Of a DNA stretch of 64,000 nt, positions 11,881-23,513 are shown piece by piece (the first letter of the stretch is position 1; each line of letters starts with the position of its first letter). The notes below the pieces were generated by a model that made no database searches, was not told the origin of the DNA, and saw only the letters and a program-made list of their open reading frames with translations. Position numbers and translations under genes: made by a program. Origin of the DNA: Hyparrhenia diplandra (Eukaryota; Streptophyta; Magnoliopsida; Poales; Poaceae); contig JADLZK010007649.1 of assembly GCA_015847255.1 (NCBI GenBank), positions 806,001 through 870,000 on the forward strand, given 5' to 3'.

Positions 11881-12050
11881 TTCCTATTGTTAGATCAAGT
11901 CCTTTTCAATGCTTCCACGATTATGACAATAGGAAATGGAAATAAGGCAAGCTTTTGGAACTCTAGTTGGTTGAATGGTGCAACACCTATGACGATCGCC
12001 CCAAACCTCTACGTACGGCAAGTCCAAGAGAAAAAAAATTCACGGTCAAG
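11881..12050 (+). pseudogene. LINE (L1-type) ORF2 C-terminal fragment
   Basis: The frame opening near 11,887 reads DQVLFNASTIMTIGNG then ASFWNSSWLNGATP and IAPNLY. This is the conserved segment between reverse transcriptase and the C-terminal zinc-binding region (zf-RVT) of plant L1-type LINE ORF2 proteins, where 'G(D/N)G..T.FW...WL.G..P..IAP.L' is characteristic. Only about 50 residues are present, with no reverse transcriptase upstream and no poly(A) seen, so it is a relic. Assignment is from family knowledge of the motif. Confidence 0.65.
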
Positions 12051-12069
12051 CAGGGGCTTACCAGACGAG

Positions 12070-13020
12070 GCCATTATGCTTTTTCCCTGTTGTTCTGTAC
12101 AAGTCTGTAGGGTACACTTGTGGCTTTTAGTCGCACGCGGATTCTTTTTTCCAAATGTATAATAATACCTGTGCAAAAGTTTTTCAAACGACCGGGACCG
12201 GCCGGTCAGCGGCGAGAGCAAGAGCCGCCGCTGCCGGCCATCGGCAGGATCTGAACTCTGACGAGCCATGACGCGGACGTTTTCCAAACTCGCCGGGGTA
12301 GAGGGTCGTGGGTCGTCATTGATCATCGTCACTTGTCAGGCAGTGCATGGTGGTTGCTGCTGCATTCGGCACAAGTAGATCGAAAGTGGTGGAGGGTAAC
12401 GTTATCGGAAATCTGAAGCCGAGGACGGACGGGCAGGGGCAGCGGCACATCTCATCTGACTGCCGCATCTGATCCGCCCCCGGCCGGGACCCAGTGGTGT
12501 TTATAGCATTGGACAAGTGGTGTGATTATGCTGCAGATTCAGGCATTCAGGTTTAAGCAGCCCTGGTACACAGGCAACACGACGACAGGCAATGGTGCCA
12601 TGCAGATGCAGAAGAGATGGGTATGCGTGGCTTGTCGACGTCAGCTAGTCGGCCCTTGGCACGCCGGAAAAGCCAGGATGGCCGGTGCTTTGGCGGGCCG
12701 GAAAGAGCCGAGGTGACAAATAAGCGTAGGCTGGCCCAGCCCATAATAGAATATCTAGGAAATAGTTGAAATGAGGCCCAAGACCAAGTGACCGGTGTTC
12801 ATGTTCCATTTCGCCTTGCAGATGTAGACTTTTCGGACCCCTAAAAAAAAGTTGTGGACTTTCGGCCTACTAGCTTGCTGTCAGAGGTGGTGCTTCACAA
12901 CGCCGTGAACCAAGGCTCTTCTCACTCATCAGTAGATGTGGCATTCTCACCATTGTTGGAATGAAATACATGTATATATGAGACCTGTCATTCGGTGACC
13001 GGGATGAACTGGTACTGCTC
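12070..13020. repeat. Array flank block P, copy 1 (downstream of LRR copy A)
   Basis: This non-coding block recurs 3' of copy C (about 18,440-19,030) and copy E (about 28,970-29,665, with its left edge at 26,620-26,690). Shared landmarks are 'gacgcggacgtttt', 'ggcattcaggtttaagc', 'gcagaagaga...cgtggcttgtcgacgtcag', 'aatctctaggaaatagttgaag' and 'ggtgcttcacaacgccg'. It is GC-rich on the left and AT-rich close to the gene. I see no coding sequence in it. Confidence 0.65.
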
Positions 13021-13031
13021 GAATACATGGC

Positions 13032-14521
13032 CTATAGGATGGCCCCACTTATCTGATTGTCCCTAAGGTTAAGCCTTCTAAGGCGAGCAAGATTCCCGAT
13101 ACTCTCTGGTATTTCTCGGAGAATCTATTTGATGACAATTCTACCACCTCAAGTTCGGTGGCGTTCCCTATCGACGAAGGTATGGCGCCGGAGAACTGAT
13201 TCCTAGCTAGTTGAAGAAGCCTAGCGGCGCGCATTCCGATGCGGAGCCAATGCCGCCCGGTGAACTGGTTGTCCTCGAGGTAAATTTCAGTGGCATTGGG
13301 GGGAGGGCCCATAGCCCCTCGGGAACATCACCAGAGAGCGAGTTATTGCTGATCGCGGAAAATCAAGAGCGTCTTGCAGCTACCGTATGTCGCGGGTATT
13401 TTGCCGAGAAGTTGTTCTCGCGTCATAGAAAGAACTCGCATCGTGCCTTGCTTGCACATGTCCGGGAGGAATTGGACCTGACAAGGAGTTTTCCGACACA
13501 ACCATGCTCTCAATTTCGCCAAACTCCCAAGGTTCCGTGGAAGTTCTCGGTGAGGTTGTTACGGGCCAGGCCAAGGTGCACGAGCTGCTTGAATTCGCCA
13601 AACTCTGGGGGCACCTTACCGGATAAGTTATTGGAGGACAACTTCAAAGACACGAGCTGCGTGAGAGACCGGAGCTCAGAGAGGTTGCCGGTTAGGATGT
13701 TCTCGACGCCGTAAAAGTATTGTAGCTTGGTGAGGTTGCGAACCCAGCGGTAGGTGGCCAAGAAGGGAATTTATGTGTAGGCTGAGGATCTGTAGCTTGG
13801 TGAGCCTGGTGATCTCTGGTGGTATCACGCCCGGTGAGGTAGTTGTTGCTGAGATCGAGGCGCACCAGGTTCACTAGGTTGCTTATACTAGCTGGGATGA
13901 TGCCGCTAATGTTGGTACTGTAAAGGGCGAGCACGGTCAAGTTCGTGAGCTTGGTGACTTGGTCAGGGAAGGAGTCTGTTCGCACAAAGAATGGGTTGTC
14001 GCTCAGCCAGGCGCTAACGAGGCTCGGCATGGCGGTGAGTGATGCCCATGGGAACACGCCGGTGAACCTGCTGGAGGAGATGTCGAGAGTCCGAGAGCCG
14101 TCGGTGGCGAGAGGTCCGGCACAGTGCCCTGGAAGGCGTTGCCCACGAGTGTCAAATCCTCGAGTCCGGTGCACGTTACCACCCCACTAATCAGGCCCGC
14201 GAGCGAGGTGTCCTTCAAGGACAACGTTGTGGCGCAGGCAGTCCGCCGCAGATTTCGTCGAGCGGGACCCGAGTCAGCAGCGATGCCCAGGCTAGGCAAG
14301 GAGAAGCCTGTGGCGACACCGCTGCCAGCGGGGTCGCATGTCACGCCGTTGAAGTTGCATGGCGAGGTGGCAGCATCATCCCACGTGGCGAAGAAGGCGG
14401 TGGCCTCCGGCGGGATGGTGAGGATGCGCTTGAAGGCTAGGAGCACGCCCACCTCTGAGGCTGCAGCCCCTGAAGTGTAGGAGAGAATGATGGAGAGGAG
14501 CAGCAGGAGGACGGGCGGCAT
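13032..14521 (-). pseudogene. LRR receptor-kinase ectodomain remnant, copy A (HAIKU2/RLK7 type)
   Basis: Intact relatives are plasma-membrane LRR receptor kinases of subfamily XI (HAIKU2, RLK7) that perceive peptides. The start at 14,521 (MPPVLLLLLS) gives a signal peptide of about 22 residues, then the LRR-NT cap (LLAFKR, TSPCNFNGVTCDP) and plant-type repeats such as LEDLTLVGNAFQGTVPDLSP, LTNLTVLALYSTNISGIIP and LVNLVRLDLSNNYLTG. The last readable repeats are near 13,100-13,200 (ARNQFSGAIPSSIGNATELE). The reading ends at the shared stop TAG (13,032-13,034) after ISGAIL-type sequence; no transmembrane or kinase region follows. At least five frameshifts are present. Copy C is its closest relative (both read TCTGLEDLTLVGNAFQGTVP). 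Confidence 0.85.
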
Positions 14522-15275
14522 GGCTGCAAAGAGGATGGTGAGCAGGATGACAACAGGCTGGCGAGTGGCAAGCGGATTGTTGGATCAAGCAGCGGGGCCG
14601 AACTAAATATCTCGGCGTGGAGTGGTCAAGTTTCGTTTGGAGTCTGTATTTATACTAAAATGTGTTACTGAAAGAACCAATTGCTTTTGGATCGTATCGT
14701 AGGAAGGAGACCGTAAGTCAAAGTGATAAGTGAGTGTGCGCCAGTGACTAAACATGGATGCACATTTGGCAGTACTACAGTGTGCATCCTGAGATATTGT
14801 ATTGTATCCCACTTGTACCGCCGGCATACCATTATTTGTCCCCTCTCACGACAAGCTAGCTGTGCCCTGCTCTAGAGACAAATGGAGGATTAGTGAGTGT
14901 AGTAGATACTGTATTGATAAATTAGCAATGCAGTTATATTAATCTCGTCGATAGCAACACCGTCACACCGGCCGGCAAAGATCCATCCATTCCATTGCCA
15001 GACTGTGCGTTTAGAATGTCTCTGTTTAAGTTTTGAAGATGTTTTTTTTCCCTTGGTTGGCCGAACACATGATGTCTTTGGTTTCTTTTCGAATAGGAGA
15101 TGCTCGTTTCTGTTGCTTTTTAATTTGTTTCAAGGAAAATACGAGTCATGGACGCGGCGTTATGGCACACATTTATATGATGGTCGGTATACACACGCCG
15201 GGCCGCTAAACTGTTGCGGCACGTGGGCTGCTCAGCAGGCTGCCGACTTAACCGAAGCCGCTTGCATGCCGCCTA
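14522..15275 (-). other. 5' flank of LRR copy A
   Basis: The conserved upstream block of the array runs from the start codon through the TATA box, 'cacatttggcagta', 'caccgccggcataccatta', the 'gacaaatggagga' motif, then 'ccagactgtgcgtttagaatgtctctg', 'gagtcatggacgcggcg' and 'cttgcatgccgccta'. It is nearly identical to 20,530-21,330 upstream of copy C. Open frames in it are not conserved between copies, so I call it non-coding. Confidence 0.6.
14647..14654 (-). promoter_or_regulatory. Putative TATA box of LRR copy A
   Basis: The minus strand reads TATAAATA about 126 bp upstream of the copy A start. The same box is kept at the matching place in copies B, C and E and is altered in D. Conservation across copies supports a promoter role; transcription is not shown. 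Confidence 0.5.
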
Positions 15276-15959
15276 TAGATGGCCACCGTGCGTGCCGCCG
15301 GCCCGTGCTGCGTGCCTGGCCTCCGGCCCAGGAGGCACGCCCGTCGACCCTTTTCCGTGTCGTGCCGTCCGGTGAGCACGGCGTGCCCAGCGTGCCGTCG
15401 TGCCGCCATAAGCATGAGGAAGGCACCGTCTGCGGCGTGAGCGCGAGGGAACGTCGGGGCTGTGTCCTCGTTTCTCCATGGGGAACGCGCCGAGGGGAGA
15501 GGACCATGGTGGTGGTGGTGGTGGCTATTTTTGGATGGGAGGTGGCGGTGGCTATTTTTTGACTGAGGTGGCGCTCGCTCTAGTTGGATTAAGCCAGCGT
15601 CGCATGCGCGACGCCGGTCATGCGAGGGGACGGGGAAGTGGGGAACCGTGAGGTGGCGGCGGGGTGGAGTCCTGAGGCGGCGGGTGGTGGCATGGGATAG
15701 GAATTTAGGGTTGGGGGAGTGGGAGTTGGGCCTTTAGCAGGCCTTAGGACTGGGGTTGTGGCCTATATGCAATTTGCAGATTAGATGGCCGGGCTGCCAC
15801 CGGGCCATGCAGTGAGACCGGGCGTGCTTGGGCGTGCCCACGGCCAAGGTGGCGGCCTTGGCATGGCTGGTGCCTCGGGCCATGCCGACCCGGCCCGGTG
15901 GACACCATGCCGTGCTTTCGGGCCTGGCCACCGGGCTACGGGCTGCATGGCCGTGTATA
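15276..15959. mobile_element. hAT-like non-autonomous DNA transposon in the copy A flank
   Basis: A 684-bp GC-rich insert interrupts 'catgccgccta|cctttgacataaaag', which is continuous at 21,318-21,345 in the copy C flank. The flanks ATGCCGCCTA (15,266-15,275) and ATGCTGCCTA (15,960-15,969) look like a duplicated target with one change; 8 of these bases would suit hAT. The ends are imperfect inverted repeats (TAGATGGCCA versus TATACACGGCCA), and GGCCCGTGC-like motifs are abundant near both ends. No transposase is encoded. Confidence 0.6.
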
Positions 15960-16614
15960 ATGCTGCCTACCTTTGACATAAAAGAATCCCCTTAAAAAAC
16001 ATGACATAAAAAAAACTGTCTCGACTATCGTTGTCGTCTGATTTTACGAATCAGTTTTTAAACCCTCTCTAAACAGTTTAAACCCGCATACTTCTGCACT
16101 TTTTTTTTTATTAAAAAATCCAAGCCATTACAATTCTTGAAGTTTGTCAATTTTGAATCTTTCATAACAACTTTCGCTTTGTGCCATTTTCTAATCTTCT
16201 AGGAAGTTCTGCTTCTAGGTGCTTGTGCCATCTTCTACCGAGTGGGTGCCGTGGGCACGTACGACGGCCCACGAACGATGCAGTTGTGGACTTCCGGCCT
16301 AGATAGCTAGCTTGCCGGGAGTGGCGGTGCTTCACAACATTAGTGAGGCAAGGGTACAAGTTCTATGGGGAAATCTTGCATCTATAAGTTTCGGGTTGCT
16401 ACCTCATTGAAAAAACCTTGCGCCCGACCCTTCACAAGGAAAAAAGAGTGCAGTCTTGCTTGTTGAATGTTATTACAAACTTGCAAGAAGATAAAAGAGA
16501 AACTTCTGAAGTTTTTACAAATCGCATGGCATTCTTATCATCGTTTGATGGAAATATATATGAGACCATTCGGGTGAACAGGAAGAACTGGTGGTGGTGG
16601 AACAAATCTAGGGC
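15960..16614. repeat. Array flank block Q, copy 1 (downstream of LRR copy B)
   Basis: The block from 'ataaaagaatcccc' through 'gcattacaattcttgaagttt', 'ctaggaagttctgcttctaggtgcttgtgcca' and 'gttgctacctcatt..aaaaccttgcgcc' recurs downstream of copy D (21,330-22,037). Block Q replaces block P at these positions. The 'cctcattaaaaaccttg...gaaaaagagtgca' part resembles non-coding 3' regions of grass retroelements (compare 52,665-52,730), so Q may itself contain an old transposon relic. No coding sequence is seen. Confidence 0.6.
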
Positions 16615-18108
16615 CTATAGGATGGCCCCGCTTATCTGATTGTCTCTTAGGTTAAAGCGTACTAAGATGAGCAAGATTCCCGATACTCTCTGGTATTTCT
16701 CCGGAGAATCTATTTGACGACAAATCTACCACCTCAAGTTTGGTTGCATTCCCTATCGACGAAGGTATGGCGCCGGAGAACTGATTCCTAGCTAGTTGAA
16801 GAAGCCTAAGCGGCGCGCATTCCCGATGCGGAGCCAATGCCGCCGGTGAACTGGTTGTCCTCGAGGTAAATTTCAGTGGCGTTGGGGAGGGCCCATAGCC
16901 CCTCGGGAACATCACCAGAGAGCAAGTTATTGCTGACTGCGAAAATCAAGAGCGTCTTGCAGCTACCATATGTCGTGGGTATTTTGCCAGAGAAGTTGTT
17001 CTGCCTCATGTCAAAATACTCCAAGGCGCTTTTCTTTCACTGATCGGCGGAATCGGACCTCGACAGGGGAGTTTGTCGACACGTCAATGTAGTCGTATTT
17101 TGCCCAGCTCCCAAGGTTCCGTGGAAGTTCTCCGGTGAGGTTGTTTCTGAATAGGTCAAGGTCCACGAGCTGCTTGAATCCGCCAAACTCGGGGAACCTC
17201 ACCAGATAAGTTATTGATGGACATGTCCAAAGCCACGAAGCTGCGTGAGGGACCGGACCTCGAGAGGTTGCGGTTAGGATGTTCTCGTTGGCGTAAAAAG
17301 TATTGTAGCCGTGAGGTTGCCGAACCCACCGGGGAGGTGCCCACTGAAGGGAATTTTTGTATAGACCGAGGCTGCAGCTTGGTGAGCCTGGTGATCTCTG
17401 GTGGTATCACGCCCGGTGAGGTAGTTGTTGCCGAGATCGAGGTGCACCAGGTTCACTAGGTTGCTTATACTAGCTGGGATGATGCCGCTGATGTTGGTCC
17501 AGGAAAGGTCGAGTACGGTCAAGTTTGTGAGCTTGGTGACTTGGTCGGGGAAGGAGTCTGTTCGCATAAAGAATGGGTTGTTGGCGGTGAGAGCACGACA
17601 AGGCTTGGCATGGCATTGGCGATGCCCACGGGAACACGCCTATGAAGCTGTTCCCGGAGATGTTGAGAGTGCGGAGCTTCGTTAGCGGCGAGAGGTCCGG
17701 CACAACGCCATCAAAGCTGTTGCCCACGAGGGTCAGATCACGAAGGCTCGTGCACCTAACCACCCCACTGATGTTGCCCGTGAGCCAGGAATTATCCAGC
17801 AGGGACAACTTCACGAGAGCCGGCAGTCCTTTCGCAGATGTCTTGAGCGGGGCCGGAGGGAGCGGCGATGTCAGGTTCGACACGGAGACGCCTGTGACGA
17901 CTCCGCTGCCTGCGGGTCATATGTGACGCCCGGCGAAGTTGCATGGCGATGTGGCAGCAACATCCCATGTAGCAAAGAAGGCGTCGTCCTTCGGCGGGAT
18001 GGTGAGGGCGCGCTTGAAGGCGAGGAGCGCTCCCACCTCATCTGAAGCAGCAGCCCCAACAGTGAAGGAGAGAACAACGGAGAGGAGCAGTAGGAGGACA
18101 GGCGGCAT
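16615..18108 (-). pseudogene. LRR receptor-kinase ectodomain remnant, copy B
   Basis: It starts at 18,108 (MPPVLLLLLSVVLSFT); an in-frame ATG at 18,180 would extend it, but only the shorter start is conserved among copies. The readable parts include the N-terminal cap (LLAFKRALTIPP, TSPCNFAG), then LVKLSLLDNSWLTGNISG, LTKLRTLNISGNSFIGVFPW, MEYFDMRQNNFSGKIPTTYG and LEVVDLSSNRFSGEIPESIG. It ends at the shared stop (TAG, 16,615-16,617). About six frameshifts break it. In sequence it is closest to copy E (both read VVRCTSLR), although its downstream flank is of the Q type and that of E is P. Confidence 0.85.
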
Positions 18109-18208
18109 GGCTGCAAACCGATGATGGTGATGAGCAGGGTGAGAACAGGCTGGCGACGACATGGAGTGATCAGTTTTCATTTGTGCAAGCAGTTTCGTTT
18201 GGAGTTTG

Positions 18209-18216
18209 TATTTATA
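18209..18216 (-). promoter_or_regulatory. Putative TATA box of LRR copy B
   Basis: TATAAATA on the minus strand, about 101 bp upstream of the conserved start, in the same sequence context as in copies A, C and E. Confidence 0.45.
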
Positions 18217-18439
18217 CTAAAATGTGTTACTGAAAGGACCAATTGTTTCTGGATCCTAAGAAGGAGACGAGGCAGTGAGTAAAACATGGAGGCCCATTTG
18301 GCAGTACCACAGTGTTCATCCAAGATATTGTACTCTATTGTATTGCACTTGCACCGCCGGCATACCATTATTTATCCCCTCTTACGACAAGCTACCTGTG
18401 CCCTGCTCTAGCGACAAATGGAGGATTAATAAGTGTAGT

Positions 18440-19030
18440 AGTTATTGGTAAACGAAGACGAGGTGGAGAGGAGTGGTAGATAAATGAAGCCGGCCGGCCG
18501 GCCAAATCTGTCCAAGGCAGGAAGAGCCATACGGTGGTGGTGACTGGTGAGCCGCGGGATTGCCGTGCCACGCGCTTCCGGCCACAACGCGACGGCATGC
18601 AATGGTGCTATGGAGATGCAGAAGAGACGGGTACATATATGCGTGGCTTGTCGACGTCAGTCAGCCCTGGGCACACCAGAAAAAGCCAGGGTGGCCGGTG
18701 CTTTGACGGGCCGGAAAAAGCCTAGGTGACAGATAAGCGTAGGCTGGCCCAGCCTATAATTGAATCTCTAGGAAATAGTTGAAGCAAGGCCCATAATTAA
18801 ATCTCTAGGAAATAGTTGAAGCAAGGCCGAATACCAAGTGACGGGTGCTCGTGTTCCGTTTCACATTGCAGTTGTGGACTCGGCCTAGCTATAGCTAGCT
18901 TGCCGTGAGAGGTGGTGCTTCACAACGCCGCGAACCAAGGCACTTCTCACTCATCAGTAAATGTGGAATTCTCACCATTGTTGGATAGAAATATATATCG
19001 GTGAACATAAGGAACTGGTGGTGCTCCGAT
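18440..19030. repeat. Array flank block P, copy 2 (downstream of LRR copy C)
   Basis: It matches block P from the 'acgcgacggcatgcaatggtgc' landmark on (compare 12,590 onward); its left part is shorter. Within it 'aatctctaggaaatagttgaagcaaggcc' is locally duplicated (about 18,763-18,827). The B-type upstream flank joins P directly at about 18,440. Confidence 0.6.
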
Positions 19031-19043
19031 CGAAATACATGGT

Positions 19044-20529
19044 CTATAGGATGACCCCGCTTATCTGATTTTCCTAAGGTTAAGCCTTTTAAGACTAGAA
19101 AGATTCCCGATACTCTTGGGTATTTCTCCTGAAAATCTATTTGACGACAAATCTACCTCCTCAAGTTTGGTGGCGTTCCCTATCGACGAAGGTATGGCAC
19201 CAGAGAACTGATTCCTAGCTAGTTGAAGTAACATAGCGACGCCCGCACTCCGATGCGGAGCCAATGCCGCCGGTGAACTGGTTGTCCTCGAGGATAATGT
19301 TAGTGACGTTGGGGAGGGCCCCCTCGGGAACATCACCAGAGAGCGAGTTCTTGCTGACTGCGAACCACAAGAGCGTCTTGCAGCTACCATATGTCGCGGG
19401 TATCTCACCAGAGAAGTTGTTCTGCGTCATGGTAAGATACTCCAAGGCTCCTTTCTTGCACATGTCAAGTGGAATCGGCCCTGACAGGAGTTTGCTGACA
19501 TGTCAATGTAGTCGAATTTTGCCCAGCTCCCTAGGCTCTGTGGCAGTTCCCCGGCGAGGTTGTTTCTGGATAGGTCAAGGATCATGAGCTCCTTGAATTC
19601 ACCAAACTCTGAGGGTACCTCCCCAGAGAAGTTATTGTACGGCAGATCCAAAGACACGAGCTGCGTGAGGGACCGGACCTCAGAGAGGTTGCCGGTTAGG
19701 ATGTTCTCGGAAGCGTAAAAGTATTGTAGCTTCATGAGGTTGCCGAACCCAGCGGGGAGGTGGCCATGAAGAGAATTTTTGTATAAGCCGAGGAACTGCA
19801 GCTTGGTGAGCCTGGTGATCTCTGGTGGTATCACGCCGGTGAGGTAGTTGTCGCCAAGATCGAGGTGCACCAGGTTCACTAGGTTGCTTATACTAGCTGG
19901 GATGATGCCGCTGATGTTGGTCGATGAAAGGACGAGCACGGTCAAGTTTGTGAGCTTGGTGACTTCGTCAGGGGAAGGAGTCTGTTCAGTATAAATAATG
20001 GGTTGTCGTTGAGCGTGAGCACAACGAGGCTTGGCATGGCGGTGAGTGATGCCCATGGGAACACGCCGGTGAACCTGCTGGAGGAGATGTCGAGAGTCCG
20101 GAGCTTCGTCGGTGGCGAGAGGTCTGGCACAGTGCCCTGGAAGGCGTTGCCCACGAGTGTCAAATCCTCGAGTCCGGTGCACGTTACCACCCCACTAATC
20201 AGGCCCGCGAGCGAGCTGTCCGTCAAGGACAACGTTGTGAGGGCAGGCAGTCGCCGCAGATTTCGTCGAACGGGACCGAGTCAGCAGCGATGCCCAGGCT
20301 ATGCAAGGAGAAGCCTGTGACGACACCGCTGCCAGCGGGGTCGCATGTCACGCCGTTGAAGTTGCATGGCGAGGTGGCAGCATCATCCCACGTGGCGAAG
20401 AAGGCGGTGGCCTCCGGCGGGATGGTGAGGATGCGCTTGAAGGCGAGGAGCACGCCCACCTCAGAGCCAGTGGCGGCTGCAGTGAAGGAGAGAACGACGG
20501 AGAGGAGAAGCAGGAGAACGGGCGCGCAT
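19044..20529 (-). pseudogene. LRR receptor-kinase ectodomain remnant, copy C
   Basis: The start at 20,529 is followed by an extra base (ATGCGCGCCC instead of ATGCCGCCC), so the frame is lost at once; the rest of the signal peptide and the cap (VGVLLAFKRILTIPPEATAF, NGVTCDPAGSGVVTGFS) read on in the next frame. It has the longest uninterrupted repeat stretch of the array, about 19,480-19,980: TNLTVLVLSSTNISGIIP, YLTGVIPPEITRLTKLQFLG, LTQLVSLDLPYNNFSGEVP, ELMILDLSRNNLAGELP. Unlike A, B and E it keeps the frame at YLTGVIPPE. Later repeats (ILEDNQFTGGIGSA, LEEVDLSSNRFSGEIPKSIG) lead to the common end at 19,044. No kinase follows. Confidence 0.85.
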
Positions 20530-21330
20530 GGCTGCACCGAGGATGGTGAGCAGGGTGACAACAGGCTGGCGAGTGGCTGGCGGATTGTTGGATCAAGCAG
20601 CGGCCGAACTAAATATCTCGCCGTGGAGTGGTCAGGTTTCATTTGTGCAAACAGTTTCGTTTGGAGTCTGTATTTATACTAAAATGTGTTACTGAAAGAA
20701 CCAAGTGCTTTTGGATCGTATCGTAGGAAGGAGACCGTAAGTCGAAGTGATAAGTGAGTGTGCGCCAGTGACTAAACATGGAGGCACATTTGGCAGTACT
20801 ACAGTGTGCATCCTGAGATATTGTATTGTATCCCACTTGTACCGCCGGCATACCATTATTTGTCCCCTCTCACGAGTCACGACAAGCTAGCTGTGCCCTG
20901 CTCTAGAGACAAATGGAGGATTAGTGAGTGTAGTAGATACTGTATTGATAAATTAGCAATGCAGTTATATTAATCTCGTCGATAGCAACACCGTCACACC
21001 GGCCGGCAAATTAGATCCATCCATTCCATTGCCAGACTGTGCGTTTAGAATGTCTCTGTTTAAGTTTTGAAGATGTTTTTTTTTCCTTGGTTGGCCGAAC
21101 ACATGATGTCTTTGGTTTCTTTTCGAATAGGAGATGCTCGTTTCTGTTGCTTTTAATTTGTTTCATGGAAAATACGAGTCATGGACGCGGCGTTATGGCA
21201 CACATTTATATGATGTCCGGTATACACACGCCAGGCCGCTAAACTGTTGCTGTCCAGATAGATTTGGTGGCTTCACGTGGGCTGCTCAGCAGGCTGCCGA
21301 CTTAACCGAAGCCGCTTGCATGCCGCCTAC
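20530..21330 (-). other. 5' flank of LRR copy C
   Basis: Nearly identical to the copy A flank (14,522-15,275) but without the hAT-like insertion, and joined directly to block Q. It therefore preserves the empty site. No gene is seen. Confidence 0.6.
20671..20678 (-). promoter_or_regulatory. Putative TATA box of LRR copy C
   Basis: TATAAATA on the minus strand about 142 bp upstream of the start, in the block shared by the array. Confidence 0.45.
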
Positions 21331-22037
21331 CTTTTACATAAAAGAATCCCCTAAAAACATGCATAAACAAAAACTGTCTCAACTATCGCTGTCGTCTGAT
21401 TTTACGATTCAGTTTTTAAACCCTTTCATAAACAGTTTAAACCCGCATACTTCTGCACTTGTTTTTATTAAAAAAGTTTCAAGCATTACAATTCTTGAAG
21501 TTTGTCACTTTTGAATCTGTCCATAACATTTTTGGCTTCATGCCATTTTCTACGTCTTCTAGGAAGTTCTGCTTCTAGGTGCTTGTGCCATTTTCTACCG
21601 AGTGGATGCCGTGGGCACGTACGACGGCCCACGAACGATGCAGTTGTGGACTTCCGGCCTAGATAGCTAGCTTGCCGTGAGAGGCGGTGCTTCACAACAT
21701 TAGTGAGGCGAGGGTACAAGTTCTATGGGGAAATCTTGCATGTATAAGTTTCGGGTTGCTACCTCATCGAAAAAAACCTTGCGCCCGGCCGTTCACAAGG
21801 AAAAAAAGAGTGCAGCCTTGCGTGTTCGAATGTTATTACAAACTTGCAAGAAGATAAAAGCGAAACTACGAAGTTTTTACAAATCGCATGGCATTCTTAT
21901 CATCGTTTGATGGAAATATATATGAAACCGTTGTTCGGTGAACAGGAAGAACTGGTTTCATTGTTTGATGGAAATATATATGAGACCGTTGTTCGGTGAA
22001 CAGGAAGAACTGGTGGTGGTCGGAACAAATCCAGGGC
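21331..22037. repeat. Array flank block Q, copy 2 (downstream of LRR copy D)
   Basis: Homologous to 15,970-16,614 over its length. A 58-bp unit ('cat(c/t)gtttgatggaaatatata...ggaagaactgg') is tandemly duplicated at 21,901-21,958 and 21,959-22,016, just outside the gene end; copy B has one unit here. Confidence 0.65.
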
Positions 22038-23513
22038 CTATAGGATGGCCCCGCTTATCCGATTGTCCCTTAGGTTAAGCGTACTAAGACGAGCAAGATT
22101 CCCGATACTCTCTGGTATTTCTCGGAGAATCTATTTGACGACAAATCTATCTCCTCAAGGTTGGTGGCCTTCCCTATCGACGAAGGTATAGCGCCGGAGA
22201 ATTGATTCCTGGCTAGTTTGAGATACATAAGCGCCGCATTCCCAATGCGGAGCCAATGCCACCGGACTGGTTGTCCTCGAGGTAAATGTCACGGAGGTTG
22301 GGCAGGGCCCATAGCCCCTCGGGAACATCACCCGAGAGCAAGTTGTTGCTGACTACGAAAGCCCAGAGTGTCTTGTAGCTACCATATGTCTCGGGTATTT
22401 TTCCAGAGAAGTTGTTCTGCGACATAAATAGAGCTTCCATGGCGCCTTGCTTGCACATTTCTAGAGGAACTGGACCTGACAATGAGTTTTCGAACACATC
22501 GATGCCTTTAAATTTTGCCCAACTCCCGAGGCTTCGGGAAGTTCTCCGGTGAGGTTGTTACTATTCAGGCGAAGGTCCATGAGCTCCTTGAATTCGCCAA
22601 ACTCGGGGCACCTCACCGGAGAATTTATTGGAGGACAGGTCCAAAGACACGAGCTGCATGAGGGAGCCGAGCTCAGAGAGGTTGCCGGTTAGGTTGTTCA
22701 CGAATGCGTGAAAGTATTGTAGCTTTGTGAGGTTGCCGAACCCAGCGGGGAGGTGGCCATGGAGTAAATTTCTTATTTGGCTAAGCGACTTCAGCCGTGA
22801 GCCTGGTGATCTCTGGTGGTATCTCGCCAGTGAGGTAGTTGTTGCCGAGGTCGAGGTGCACCAGGTTCACTAGGTAGCTTATACTAGCTGGGATGATGCC
22901 GCTGATGTTGGTCCTGGAAAGATCGAGCACGGTCAAGTTTGTGAGCTTGGTGACCTCGTCAGGGAAGGAGTCTGTTTGCATAAAGTATGGGTTGTTGCCG
23001 AGCGAGAACACGACAAGGCTTGGCATGTCATTGAGCGATGCCCATGGGAACACGCCAGTGAAGCTGTTCAAGGAGATGTTGAGAGTGCGGAGCTTCGTCA
23101 ACGGCGAGAGGTCTGGCACGACGCCACCGAAGCTGTTGCCCACGAGGGTGAGATCCTGAAGCTCTGTGCACGTGACCACCTGATGTTGCCCGCGAGAAAG
23201 TAATTATAGTCCAAGGACAACATGGCGAGGGCAGGCAGTCCCACGCAGATGTCCTCGAATGGGACTGAGTCGGCAGTGATGGCCAGCTGCTGCACGGAGA
23301 CGCCTGTGACGAATCCGCTGCCAGCGGGTCGCATGTGACGCCGGTGAAGTTGCATGGGGAAGTGGCAGCAGCATCCCATGTGGCGAAGAAGGTGGCCGAC
23401 TTCGGTGGGATGGTGAGGGCGCGCTTGAAGGCGAGGAGCACGCCGACCTCTGAGGCAGCAGCCCCTGCAGTGAAGGAGAGAATGAAGGAGAGGAGCAGCA
23501 AGACGGGCGGCAT
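22038..23513 (-). pseudogene. LRR receptor-kinase ectodomain remnant, copy D
   Basis: Start at 23,513 (MPPVLLLLSFILSFTAGAAA). The cap reads VGVLLAFKRALTIPPKSATF and NFTGVTCDP, then a one-base loss (GGG where C has GGGG, near 23,325) breaks the frame. A clean block at about 22,800-23,160 reads ELQDLTLVGNSFGGVVPDLS, LTNLTVLDLSRTNISGIIP and YLTGEIPPEITRLT. A later one (22,213-22,497) reads NNFSGKIPETYG and LLSGDVPEGLWALPN. It is the most divergent copy, yet ends at the same stop. Its TATA position reads TACAAATA. At least four frameshifts are present. Confidence 0.85.

Noticed and set aside
15005..15562. 185-codon plus-strand frame upstream of copy A
   Set aside because: It runs from the array flank into the hAT-like insertion; the near-identical copy C flank does not keep it.
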